Source: Malaciobacter mytili LMG 24559
GTDB taxonomy: Bacteria; Campylobacterota; Campylobacteria; Campylobacterales; Arcobacteraceae
Direction: 5' to 3'
DNA: 64,000 bases
Assembly: GCF_003346775.1 (NCBI RefSeq)
Contig: NZ_CP031219.1
Coordinates: 806,001-870,000, forward strand
The translations under genes were made by a program, and so were the position numbers. The notes beneath the pieces were generated by a model. The model was not told the DNA's origin. It saw nothing but the letters and a program-made list of their open reading frames with translations, and made no database searches. Below, piece after piece: positions 8,545 to 17,087 of this stretch. Each line of letters starts with the position of its first letter. The stretch's first letter is position 1.

Positions 8545-9621
8545 CTATTCTCCCTTAGTAAGTTTTTCTATTAACTCATGTACAGAAATGATTTTATCAA
8601 TTTTATAACCATTTGATCCTGTAAAAAACAGTCCTGTGTCAATATCTCCTTGATATGCTGCACCTAATCTATCTGCAATACAATATCCTACAATTTTAGC
8701 TTCTGTTCCTCTATTACAAGGAGCAACGCAATTTGAAATACAAGTAACTTTTGGTGCAGTTTTATCTTCTATTGAAGTTTGAAGTTTTGTCATAACTGCT
8801 CGTGCAGGAAGACCAACTGGTGATTTCATAAGTTTTATATCTTCTTCTTTAGCTTCAAGTAAAACTTTTTTCATGTTCATATCAGCATCACATTCAAAAG
8901 TTCCAATAAATCTTGTAGCCATTTGAACTCCAGCACATCCCATTGCTAAAAATTTATCAATATCATTTTTATCCCAAATTCCTCCAGCAGCAATAATAGG
9001 AATATCTTCTCCCCATTTTTTTGCTTCTTCAATTACAGGAGCAATAATATTTTCTAATTGATACTCTTCTTGGAAACATTGTTCATAAGTAAAGCCTTGA
9101 TGACCTCCTGATTTAGGACCTTCTACAATAATAGCATCAGGTAACTTATTATATCTTTGCCATTTTTTACAAATTAGTTTTAAAGCTCTTGCACTAGAAA
9201 CAATTGGTACAAGTGCAACATCAGGAAAATCTTTTGTAAATTCAGGCATATTTGTAGGAAGTCCAGCCCCAGTAATAATTATATTAATTCCTGCTTCACA
9301 GGCATCTTTTACAATTCTTCCATAATCATTGCAAGCATATAAAATATTACAAGCTAGTGGGGCATCTCCACAAATTTTTCTTGCATTATTAATAATAGCA
9401 GTTAATGCTTCTTTTGAGTAAAAATTCATTACATCAACAGGTTTATCTTTTTTAGTTCTAATATTAAAATCTTCACTTTTATAATAACCTGTTCCAACTC
9501 CTGAAATAACTCCTAAGGCTCCCTCTTTACTAACACTTCCAGCTAGTTTATCCCAACTTATTCCAACACCCATTCCTCCTTGGATTATTGGATGCTTTAT
9601 TTCATATTTTCCTATTCTCAA
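8545..9621 (-). CDS. Nitronate monooxygenase / FabK-like flavin oxidoreductase
   Basis: This 358-residue FMN-dependent TIM-barrel protein is of the 2-nitropropane dioxygenase family. It starts with IKHPIIQGGMGVGISWDKLA and has the phosphate-binding IIAAGGIWDKNDI and GCAGVQMATRFI motifs. A Cys-rich stretch, CISNCVAPCNRG, follows near residue 305. Nitronate monooxygenases and the enoyl-ACP reductase FabK share these features. Position within the pyrH-spoT-tyrS operon does not decide between them. The start is 10 bases after tyrS. Confidence 0.8.
   Translation of the reverse strand: MRIGKYEIKHPIIQGGMGVGISWDKLAGSVSKEGALGVISGVGTGYYKSEDFNIRTKKDKPVDVMNFYSKEALTAIINNARKICGDAPLACNILYACNDYGRIVKDACEAGINIIITGAGLPTNMPEFTKDFPDVALVPIVSSARALKLICKKWQRYNKLPDAIIVEGPKSGGHQGFTYEQCFQEEYQLENIIAPVIEEAKKWGEDIPIIAAGGIWDKNDIDKFLAMGCAGVQMATRFIGTFECDADMNMKKVLLEAKEEDIKLMKSPVGLPARAVMTKLQTSIEDKTAPKVTCISNCVAPCNRGTEAKIVGYCIADRLGAAYQGDIDTGLFFTGSNGYKIDKIISVHELIEKLTKGE
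8550..8556 (-). promoter_or_regulatory. Shine-Dalgarno site that decides the amidase start
   Basis: AAGGGAG lies within the last codons of the upstream gene. Its spacing of seven bases points to ATT at 8542 as the amidase initiation codon. ATA at 8548 is too close, and no canonical start codon occurs until 8449. Confidence 0.6.
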
Positions 9622-9631
9622 TACTAGCCCT

Positions 9632-10840
9632 TTATTTTATTATTATTCTTGCAAAATTCTTTTTACCTTTTTGTAAAATAAATTCTCCAGATTTTAAATT
9701 AAGTTTATCATCAGTTACTTTTTCTTGATTGATTTTAACTGCACCAGCAACTATATCTCTTCTTGCTTGTGAAGTAGAAGCAACTAGTTTTGCATCAACC
9801 AAAGCTTGACATAGCCAAATTCCATTTTCCATTTCAAATTCAGGCATCTCTGATGGTATATCTTTTTTAGCAAAAACTTTTTCAAACTCTTCTTTTGCTT
9901 TTATTCCCATTCCAAGACCATGGTATCTATCAACTATTTCCATAGCTAATTCTTCTTTTACCTTTTTAGGATGTAAAGTACCATTTTCAACACCAGTTTT
10001 TAACTCTTGAATTTCTTGTAGTGATTTTGAAGATAATAATTCATAATATCTCCACATTAATTCATCAGAAATTGAAAGTGTTTTACCAAACATATCATTT
10101 GGTTCATCTGTTACACCAATATAGTTTCCTAATGATTTAGACATTTTTTGTACACCATCTAAACCTTCTAATAAAGGCATCATTAATACTGCTTGTTGTT
10201 TTTTACAATTATAAGCTTTTTGTAATGTTCTTCCCATTAATAGGTTGAATTTTTGATCAGTTCCACCCATTTCTATATCAGTATTCATAGCTACTGAATC
10301 ATACCCTTGAAGTAATGGATAGATAAATTCACTTACTGCTATTGGAGTATTTGAAGCATATCTTTTTGAAAAATCATCTCTTTCAAGCATTCTTGCAACA
10401 GTTAAGTTTGATGCAAGAGCAATAAGCCCCCCAGTTCCAAGTTGGCTTAACCATTGGCTATTAAACATTACTTTTGTTTTTTCTGGGTCTAAGATTTTAA
10501 ATACTTGTTCTTTATATGTTTCTGCATTTTTTAAAACTTGTTCACTACTTAAAACTTTTCTTGTTTCACTTTTCCCTGTAGGATCACCTATTGTTGCTGT
10601 AAAATCTCCAATTAAAAACTGTACAATAGCACCATATTTTTGAAAAGTTGCCATTTTCTGAATAAGTACAGTATGTCCTAAATGCAAATCAGGTGCTGTT
10701 GGGTCAAACCCAGCTTTAACATAGAAGTTTTCACCTTTTTCAAAGAAATTTTTAATAAGTTTTTCAATTGCTTCTATATCAATAATTTCAGCGCATCCTC
10801 TTTGTATTTCAGCCAATGCGTTTTTAATTTTTTCTTCCAT
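9632..10840 (-). CDS. tyrS: Tyrosyl-tRNA synthetase
   Basis: Class I synthetase charging tRNA-Tyr. The 402-residue protein shows the HIGH-like motif DLHLGHT, the tyrosine-binding region [29 protein letters not shown], the KMSKS loop ([13 protein letters not shown]) and a C-terminal S4 RNA-binding domain ([20 protein letters not shown]). It lies 16 bases downstream of spoT in the same operon. Confidence 0.96.
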   Translation of the reverse strand: MEEKIKNALAEIQRGCAEIIDIEAIEKLIKNFFEKGENFYVKAGFDPTAPDLHLGHTVLIQKMATFQKYGAIVQFLIGDFTATIGDPTGKSETRKVLSSEQVLKNAETYKEQVFKILDPEKTKVMFNSQWLSQLGTGGLIALASNLTVARMLERDDFSKRYASNTPIAVSEFIYPLLQGYDSVAMNTDIEMGGTDQKFNLLMGRTLQKAYNCKKQQAVLMMPLLEGLDGVQKMSKSLGNYIGVTDEPNDMFGKTLSISDELMWRYYELLSSKSLQEIQELKTGVENGTLHPKKVKEELAMEIVDRYHGLGMGIKAKEEFEKVFAKKDIPSEMPEFEMENGIWLCQALVDAKLVASTSQARRDIVAGAVKINQEKVTDDKLNLKSGEFILQKGKKNFARIIIK

Positions 10841-10856
10841 AATTCCTCTTTACTTC

Positions 10857-13001
10857 TTATTTAGTGTATGCATCTTTTTTTGAAAAAAACTCAATTACTT
10901 TTGCTTGTTTTTCTATAATTTTTCTTACTTCTTCCACATTTGAGATATTTATTTCAAATTCAATATCACAATATTGCCTATAAGAGTGTTTTTCTCTTCC
11001 ATAATCAACACTTAAAATATAACCTTCATATTTAGACATATATATTAAAAGTCTTGCTAATTCTCCTCTTGTGTTTGGTAAAGATACTACCATTTTATAT
11101 GGATATAGGGTATCTTTTGTCCATTTAGTAAAGAGCATACTTTGTTTTGATTTAATTTTTTTATATGCTTTATCACACATTTTATGGTGAATTATAGCTT
11201 TATTTCCATCTTTAAAAGCTACTATATCATCTCCAAATTTTGGATGACAACAGTGGTCAAATGATACAGAATTTATACTAAAATTTGAATATATTAAAAT
11301 ATTATCAAATTTATATTTCTTTAAATTGCTAGCTAAAATCTTAAATCTAGTAACAAATCCATGTTCTCTTATCATATTTGTTTCAATTTGTTTTTTAATA
11401 TTTCTTAAAAAATCTAAGTTATTTACTACTTTATGTAGTGAATCAAAATGATAAGTTTTTGTTATTTCTTGAGTATATCTACTAAAAATACTATCAATAA
11501 TATTTTTACCACTTAGTTCATTTAACTCTTTTTGTCTATGTGAGCATAAAAGTTTTATTTGTTTTTTTGCTCTATTTGTTTTTACCATATCCATCCAAGA
11601 ACATCTTGGAATTGCCTCTTTGGATGTTTTAATAGAGACAATATCTGAACTTTTAAGTTCTGTTAAAAGTGGTTTTTTAATTTTATTTATATAACATTCA
11701 TAAGCATTTTTACCAACATCTGTATGAACAGCATATGCAAAGTCATAAGCTGTTGAGCCCCTTGGAAGATTAAATGTATCTCCGTGAGGGGAATAAACAA
11801 CTATTTCATCTGAATATAAATCATCTTTTGTATCTGCATAAAACTCTTCAATATTTTCATTTGAAAACTCTAAAGATTTTAACCAGTTTAAATTAGGACC
11901 ATTTTTTGCACCACTTTTATATTTCCAATGGGCTGCAATACCATATTCAGCAATTTTATGCATTTCAAAAGTTCTAATTTGAACTTCATAAATTTTAGAA
12001 TTATAAAAAACAGTTGTATGAATAGTTCTATAACCATTCTCTTTAGGTGTTGAAACATAATCTTTAAATCTTGAAATTAAAGGTTTATAAGCAAGATGTA
12101 AATGTCCTAAAACTTTATAACAATCTATTTCTTCAGGAACTAAAACCCTAATAGCAAGCAAATCAAGAACTTCATCAATATTAACACCTTTTCTTTGCAT
12201 TTTTAAATAGATAGAATAGTGGTGTTTTATCCTACTTAAGATTTTAATTTTAGAAGAGTCATAACCATTTTTTTCTAAAATATTTTTTGTATTTGTAATA
12301 AAGTTATTAAAAGTTAATTGTATTGCATGTTGATGTTCTTGAATAAAATCATCAATTTTCTTGTATTCTTGTGGATAAATATAAAAAAAAGCCAAATCCT
12401 CAAGATGATTTTTAAGTGTAGAAATTCCAAGTCGATGTGCTATTGGAACATAAACAACAAGTGTTTCTTCAGAAATTCTTTTTTGTTTATTTGCAGGTAG
12501 TGCACTTAAAGTTAGCATATTATGTAATCTATCACATAGTTTTACTAATAATACTCTTACATCATCAATAGAAGCAATTAACATTTTTCTAAAAGTCATT
12601 GCTGCACTTATTGTTTTTGTATCTGTAGTTGTTGAAGCTGAAGAAAATTCGTGTTCTCTTATCTCTACAATTTTAGTAAGACCATCTACCATATGGGCAA
12701 TATCTTCACCCCAATTATCTTTTACAAAATTTAAATCATATGCTGTATCTTCTACTACATCATGTAAAAGTGAAGTTGCAATAACTGCTTCATCTGGACT
12801 AAAATAAGCAGTGATAGTGGCAACTAATAAGGGATGTACGCAGTAAGGTTCTCCACTTTTTCTAAATTGATTTTCATGTGCTTTAATAGTAAAATCAATT
12901 ATTTCTTGAAGTTTAGGAGTAATCTTTGTATGTTTTTTAAGTTCATTAATAGCATCTTCAATAGTATTGATGCTTTGTATTCTTTGTATAAATGGATCCA
13001 T
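10857..13001 (-). CDS. spoT: Bifunctional (p)ppGpp synthetase/hydrolase
   Basis: This RelA/SpoT homologue of 714 residues controls the stringent response. The N-terminal hydrolase domain has the HD motif LLHDVVEDT (His80-Asp81). The synthetase domain has RFKDYVSTPKENGYRTIHT and VQIRTFEMHKIAEYGIAAHW, and a TGS domain follows (VVYSPHGDTFNLPRGSTAYD). The C-terminus is ACT-like. Both catalytic domains look intact, as expected for the single Rsh enzyme of epsilonproteobacteria. It follows rpoZ, with a hairpin in the 41-base gap. Confidence 0.95.
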   Translation of the reverse strand: MDPFIQRIQSINTIEDAINELKKHTKITPKLQEIIDFTIKAHENQFRKSGEPYCVHPLLVATITAYFSPDEAVIATSLLHDVVEDTAYDLNFVKDNWGEDIAHMVDGLTKIVEIREHEFSSASTTTDTKTISAAMTFRKMLIASIDDVRVLLVKLCDRLHNMLTLSALPANKQKRISEETLVVYVPIAHRLGISTLKNHLEDLAFFYIYPQEYKKIDDFIQEHQHAIQLTFNNFITNTKNILEKNGYDSSKIKILSRIKHHYSIYLKMQRKGVNIDEVLDLLAIRVLVPEEIDCYKVLGHLHLAYKPLISRFKDYVSTPKENGYRTIHTTVFYNSKIYEVQIRTFEMHKIAEYGIAAHWKYKSGAKNGPNLNWLKSLEFSNENIEEFYADTKDDLYSDEIVVYSPHGDTFNLPRGSTAYDFAYAVHTDVGKNAYECYINKIKKPLLTELKSSDIVSIKTSKEAIPRCSWMDMVKTNRAKKQIKLLCSHRQKELNELSGKNIIDSIFSRYTQEITKTYHFDSLHKVVNNLDFLRNIKKQIETNMIREHGFVTRFKILASNLKKYKFDNILIYSNFSINSVSFDHCCHPKFGDDIVAFKDGNKAIIHHKMCDKAYKKIKSKQSMLFTKWTKDTLYPYKMVVSLPNTRGELARLLIYMSKYEGYILSVDYGREKHSYRQYCDIEFEINISNVEEVRKIIEKQAKVIEFFSKKDAYTK

Positions 13002-13014
13002 GGGCTCTACAAAT

Positions 13015-13045
13015 TAATTATAAAAGCAAAAAGCTTTTATAATTA
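13015..13045 (-). terminator. Hairpin between rpoZ and spoT
   Basis: A perfect 13-base-pair stem (GCTTTTATAATTA and its complement) with a 5-base loop starts at the rpoZ stop codon. No long U-tract follows. It could attenuate transcription or stabilise the upstream pyrH-rpoZ message, letting rpoZ be made in excess of spoT. Confidence 0.55.
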
Positions 13046-13264
13046 GTCGTCTTTTTCTACTAAACCTTCAATAACTAATAGTCCATTTGCAATTTCATCA
13101 ATTGCAATATCAGTATATTTCATGTTTTGAGTATTTTGTTCTAATAATGGCTTTGCACCTTTGCTTAATTCATCTGCTCTTTGTCCAACAGCTACTGATA
13201 AAATATATCTATCATTATTTACTTTTTCTAAAGCTTTTGCCATTCTTTCTTCTAATCTTAACAT
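13043..13264 (-). CDS. rpoZ: RNA polymerase omega subunit
   Basis: The omega subunit (73 residues) helps assemble and stabilise RNA polymerase and is a ppGpp-responsive subunit in many proteobacteria. Recognised by RLEERMAKALEKVNNDRYILS and AVGQRADELSKG near the N-terminus. It lies between pyrH (12-base gap) and spoT, a conserved order that pairs a ppGpp target with the ppGpp enzyme. Confidence 0.93.
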   Translation of the reverse strand: MLRLEERMAKALEKVNNDRYILSVAVGQRADELSKGAKPLLEQNTQNMKYTDIAIDEIANGLLVIEGLVEKDD

Positions 13265-13276
13265 TCAAATTCCTTT

Positions 13277-14013
<737 letters not shown>

Positions 14014-14050
14014 TCTAAAAAAAAATTAAGAGATATTTAATAAAATAGAT

Positions 14051-15118
14051 TTAACTAACTGCCCATTCAAAAAATGGAGAAACTTCTATATCAATATTTG
14101 CTAGTTTAAACTTTTCATTGTAACCAACAGTAACAATATCTACCTTTTCTATTTGCAATTCATGTATAACTTTTTGCAATTTTTTAGAAATTGATGTTTT
14201 TAATAAGGGATTAAAAAAAGGAATAGATAAAACTAAATAATTTTCTTCTTTTATATAAAAGTCAATAGTGTCTAAATAATAAATTTCTTGATAATTAACT
14301 TCAAGTTGTAAAAATACCATATTTGTAAACTCATTTTTAAACTTCTTTGAGTGAGTTATTGCATTTAAAAAGGCATGGTTATATGAATAGATTTTTTTTA
14401 CTGCTTTTTCTTGATTATATTTTGGTAAAAAATATACTAATCCAGAATTTTCAAAAATTTTACATACTTCATAAAATTTATCTTTTGAAATTTTAATTCT
14501 ACTTTTCAAAGTATTAAATAACTGAAAAAGTGATTTTTTTTCATCAATATTTAAAAATAGGATTTTTATAATTTGTTCATAAGTTGAGTCTTTTGCATAA
14601 AGTCTTAAAATCTCTTGCAGTCTTCTTTCTTTATTATGTTCTTCTAAATTAACAACTCCAGGCATATTTCCATATTTTAGAAAAGTATTAAAAGCCTGAG
14701 TTGCTGTGTGAAACTTATTTTCATGCAATAAATACTCTTCAAAATCTAAAGCTTTAACTTGCAATTTTTCAAAGCCATCAATTTCAATATAATTATGAGT
14801 AGAGATTATTATACTTTCACAATTTGGAATTTCAAAAGAAAAATCAAAGTTTTCCAAAACTAAAACTTTGATATTTTTTTGTTTTATAAAGCTATTTAGA
14901 TTTTGTTTTATCTCTTCTAAATCATTTCTAAAGTCATTAAAATCAATATATATATAGTCTTTTGTATCAAAAGCAGCTAAATAATCATATATAAGGTAAG
15001 TCTTTCCACATTTAGGAGCTCCATAAACTAATGTTTTACTCTCTTGTATTTTAACTTTTCTTTCAATAAAATTGATTTTTGAAAAGTCTAATTCATAACA
15101 AACTTCTAAGGTTTTCAT
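14051..15118 (-). CDS. AAA-type ATP-binding protein (AAA_14/DUF4143-like)
   Basis: This 355-residue protein has a Walker A motif GAPKCGKT at residues 33-40 and a Walker B-like strand KVLVLENFDF near residue 86. A winged-helix-like middle follows, and the C-terminal part resembles the nuclease-like domain of archaeal-type AAA_14/DUF4143 ATPases. I cannot assign a function. Its start overlaps the pdxA stop by four bases, so it is cotranscribed with pyridoxine biosynthesis; no functional reason is evident. Confidence 0.7.
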   Translation of the reverse strand: MKTLEVCYELDFSKINFIERKVKIQESKTLVYGAPKCGKTYLIYDYLAAFDTKDYIYIDFNDFRNDLEEIKQNLNSFIKQKNIKVLVLENFDFSFEIPNCESIIISTHNYIEIDGFEKLQVKALDFEEYLLHENKFHTATQAFNTFLKYGNMPGVVNLEEHNKERRLQEILRLYAKDSTYEQIIKILFLNIDEKKSLFQLFNTLKSRIKISKDKFYEVCKIFENSGLVYFLPKYNQEKAVKKIYSYNHAFLNAITHSKKFKNEFTNMVFLQLEVNYQEIYYLDTIDFYIKEENYLVLSIPFFNPLLKTSISKKLQKVIHELQIEKVDIVTVGYNEKFKLANIDIEVSPFFEWAVS

Positions 15119-16041
15119 TTTCTTGCATTTATAAGTTCAATTGCTTCTTTTACTGCATTTATATAGCTTTTTTTATTTACATTTGCACTTTTATAAGCTA
15201 TATCAAAAGCAGTTCCATGATCAACTGAAGTTCTAATAATTGGAAGATTTAAACTTACATTTATACTTTCATCAAAATATAAAGCTTTTAAAGGAGCTAA
15301 ACCTTGGTCATGGTACATACACACAAAATATTTACAAGTTTTTCTATTTGCTTTTGAAAAAGCAGTATCAGGAACAACAGGCCCTTTAAAAATCTCTTTA
15401 TCTAAAAGTTTATTTGCACTTTTAATAGCTTTAAAAATTTCTACTTCCTCATCTCCTAAAACTCCATTATCACTTGCATGGGGATTTAAACCTAAAACTT
15501 GAATATAAGAGGCTTTTACACTTTTATAAAAATCACATAAAAATTCAGTTAAGTCTTTTTCATTGATTTTTTTAGGAACTTTTTTTAAAGCACAATGTTC
15601 TGTAAAAAGAGCAACAAACATCTTTTTGCATCCTAGCATCATAATTGCATTTTTAGCAAAATAGTCCCTTAGAACTTCTGTATGACCTTTATATAGGATA
15701 TTTGCTTTATTCCATGATTCTTTATTTATAGGAAGTGTAACAACAGCTTGTGCTTCATTATTTTTTGTAAGATTTATTGCATCAATAAAAGATTCATATG
15801 CAAATTTACCACTTTTTTTAGAAACTTGACCTGGCTTTATTTCAAAATCACCTTTTGTTTTAAAAGTTTCAAAATCTTTTGGTACTTCCATATCTAAAAG
15901 TTTTGAAGCCTTTTTTAACATTTTATTATTTATACAATAAATAGGATTGCAAAGTTTTTTTATCTTATCATGGCTTTGTAATGCTATTTGAATACCAATA
16001 CCATTTAAATCCCCAATTGAAATAGCAATAGTTGGTTTCAT
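15115..16041 (-). CDS. pdxA: 4-hydroxythreonine-4-phosphate dehydrogenase
   Basis: PdxA oxidises 4-phosphohydroxy-L-threonine in the DXP-dependent pyridoxal phosphate pathway and supplies the substrate for PdxJ. The 308-residue protein shows SIGDLNGIGIQI, YKGHTEVLRDYF, the metal-binding CMYHDQGLAPLK and SVDHGTAFDIAYK. It overlaps pdxJ and the ATPase gene by four bases on each side. The pathway product is the cofactor of GlyA and of both DegT-family aminotransferases in this window. Confidence 0.95.
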   Translation of the reverse strand: MKPTIAISIGDLNGIGIQIALQSHDKIKKLCNPIYCINNKMLKKASKLLDMEVPKDFETFKTKGDFEIKPGQVSKKSGKFAYESFIDAINLTKNNEAQAVVTLPINKESWNKANILYKGHTEVLRDYFAKNAIMMLGCKKMFVALFTEHCALKKVPKKINEKDLTEFLCDFYKSVKASYIQVLGLNPHASDNGVLGDEEVEIFKAIKSANKLLDKEIFKGPVVPDTAFSKANRKTCKYFVCMYHDQGLAPLKALYFDESINVSLNLPIIRTSVDHGTAFDIAYKSANVNKKSYINAVKEAIELINARK

Positions 16042-16817
16042 TTAATTAACTCTTTCATATCTAAAATTGCTTGGTAAAGTCCTGTATATACTGATCTTGC
16101 AATAATGCTTTGTCCTATATTTAACTCTTGTATAGTTTTTATAGAACTAATCATTGTTACATTTTGATAATTAAGTCCATGTCCTGCTGCAACTTTTAAA
16201 TTTAATTCATTTGCATATTTTGAAGCTTTTTTTATCTCTTTTTTTGAATTATCTAATAGAGTTTTTAATTGTGTTCTTGGTAGTTCTAACTCTTTAATAC
16301 TATGATGAGTATTACTTAAGTTTCCATATAACATTGCATAAATATTTGCAAAAGTTCCTGTATGAAGTTCTATCCATTGTACTTTTAAATTTGAACTAAG
16401 TTCAATCATCTCTTTATTTGGGTCAATAAAAAGAGAAACTTCAATCTCATTTTTATGAAGTTTTTCAACAGCTTTTTTAATTTGTTCATAATTTGATTTT
16501 ACATCAAGTCCACCTTCTGTTGTAACTTCTTGTCTATTTTCAGGAACAAGTGTAGCTCTTTGTGGCTTTAAATTACAAACTATATCAATAATCTCATCAT
16601 TAATTGAACACTCTAAGTTTACAGGTAAAGTTGAGTTTTTTATAATCTTTTCTGCATCTTCATCATGAATATGTCTTCTATCTTCTCTTAAATGAATAGT
16701 AATTTGATCTGCATTTGCAAGTTTACAAATACCTAATGCATCTAAAGGGTTTGGGTCATTTATTTTTCTAGCTTCTCTTAATACGGCAATATGGTCAATA
16801 TTTACGCCAAGTAACAT
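16038..16817 (-). CDS. pdxJ: Pyridoxine 5'-phosphate synthase
   Basis: PdxJ condenses the PdxA product with deoxyxylulose 5-phosphate to make pyridoxine 5'-phosphate. The 259-residue TIM barrel begins LLGVNIDHIAVLREARK and contains HLREDRRHIHDEDA and AAGHGLNYQNV. It is first in pdxJ-pdxA-ATPase. AAAAGGA precedes the ATG by seven bases. Confidence 0.95.
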   Translation of the reverse strand: MLLGVNIDHIAVLREARKINDPNPLDALGICKLANADQITIHLREDRRHIHDEDAEKIIKNSTLPVNLECSINDEIIDIVCNLKPQRATLVPENRQEVTTEGGLDVKSNYEQIKKAVEKLHKNEIEVSLFIDPNKEMIELSSNLKVQWIELHTGTFANIYAMLYGNLSNTHHSIKELELPRTQLKTLLDNSKKEIKKASKYANELNLKVAAGHGLNYQNVTMISSIKTIQELNIGQSIIARSVYTGLYQAILDMKELIK

Positions 16818-17053
16818 GATAAATCCTTTTAATGTCTTTTTGTAATATTATCTAAAACTTATTAAATTAATACTAGTAAGTTCGTATTTTTAAGTTAAGA
16901 AAAGATAGTCTTATGATAATAGTAATTATTTTTATAAATATAAAAGGTTTAAATAAAAATAAAATAATTATCAATATTATGTATATGCTAAAAGAAATAT
17001 TTATATTGTTAGAAGTATTTTTTAATAAAAAATCTCTTTAATCTATTTTTGTT

Positions 17054-17059
17054 TATAAT
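17054..17059 (+). promoter_or_regulatory. -10 box for the CHASE2 cyclase gene
   Basis: TATAAT lies 29 bases before the ATG, predicting a start near 17066 and a leader of about 20 bases. The rest of the 270-base gap (16818-17087) shows only AT-rich sequence. Confidence 0.5.
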
Positions 17060-17087
17060 ATGGAAAAGTTATTAAGTTGGAATAATA

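Noticed and set aside
16913-17041. Hydrophobic 42-codon plus-strand frame upstream of the cyclase
   Set aside because: No ribosome binding site and an Ile/Lys/Asn-rich composition expected from AT-rich noise. It would also overlap the presumed promoter region.
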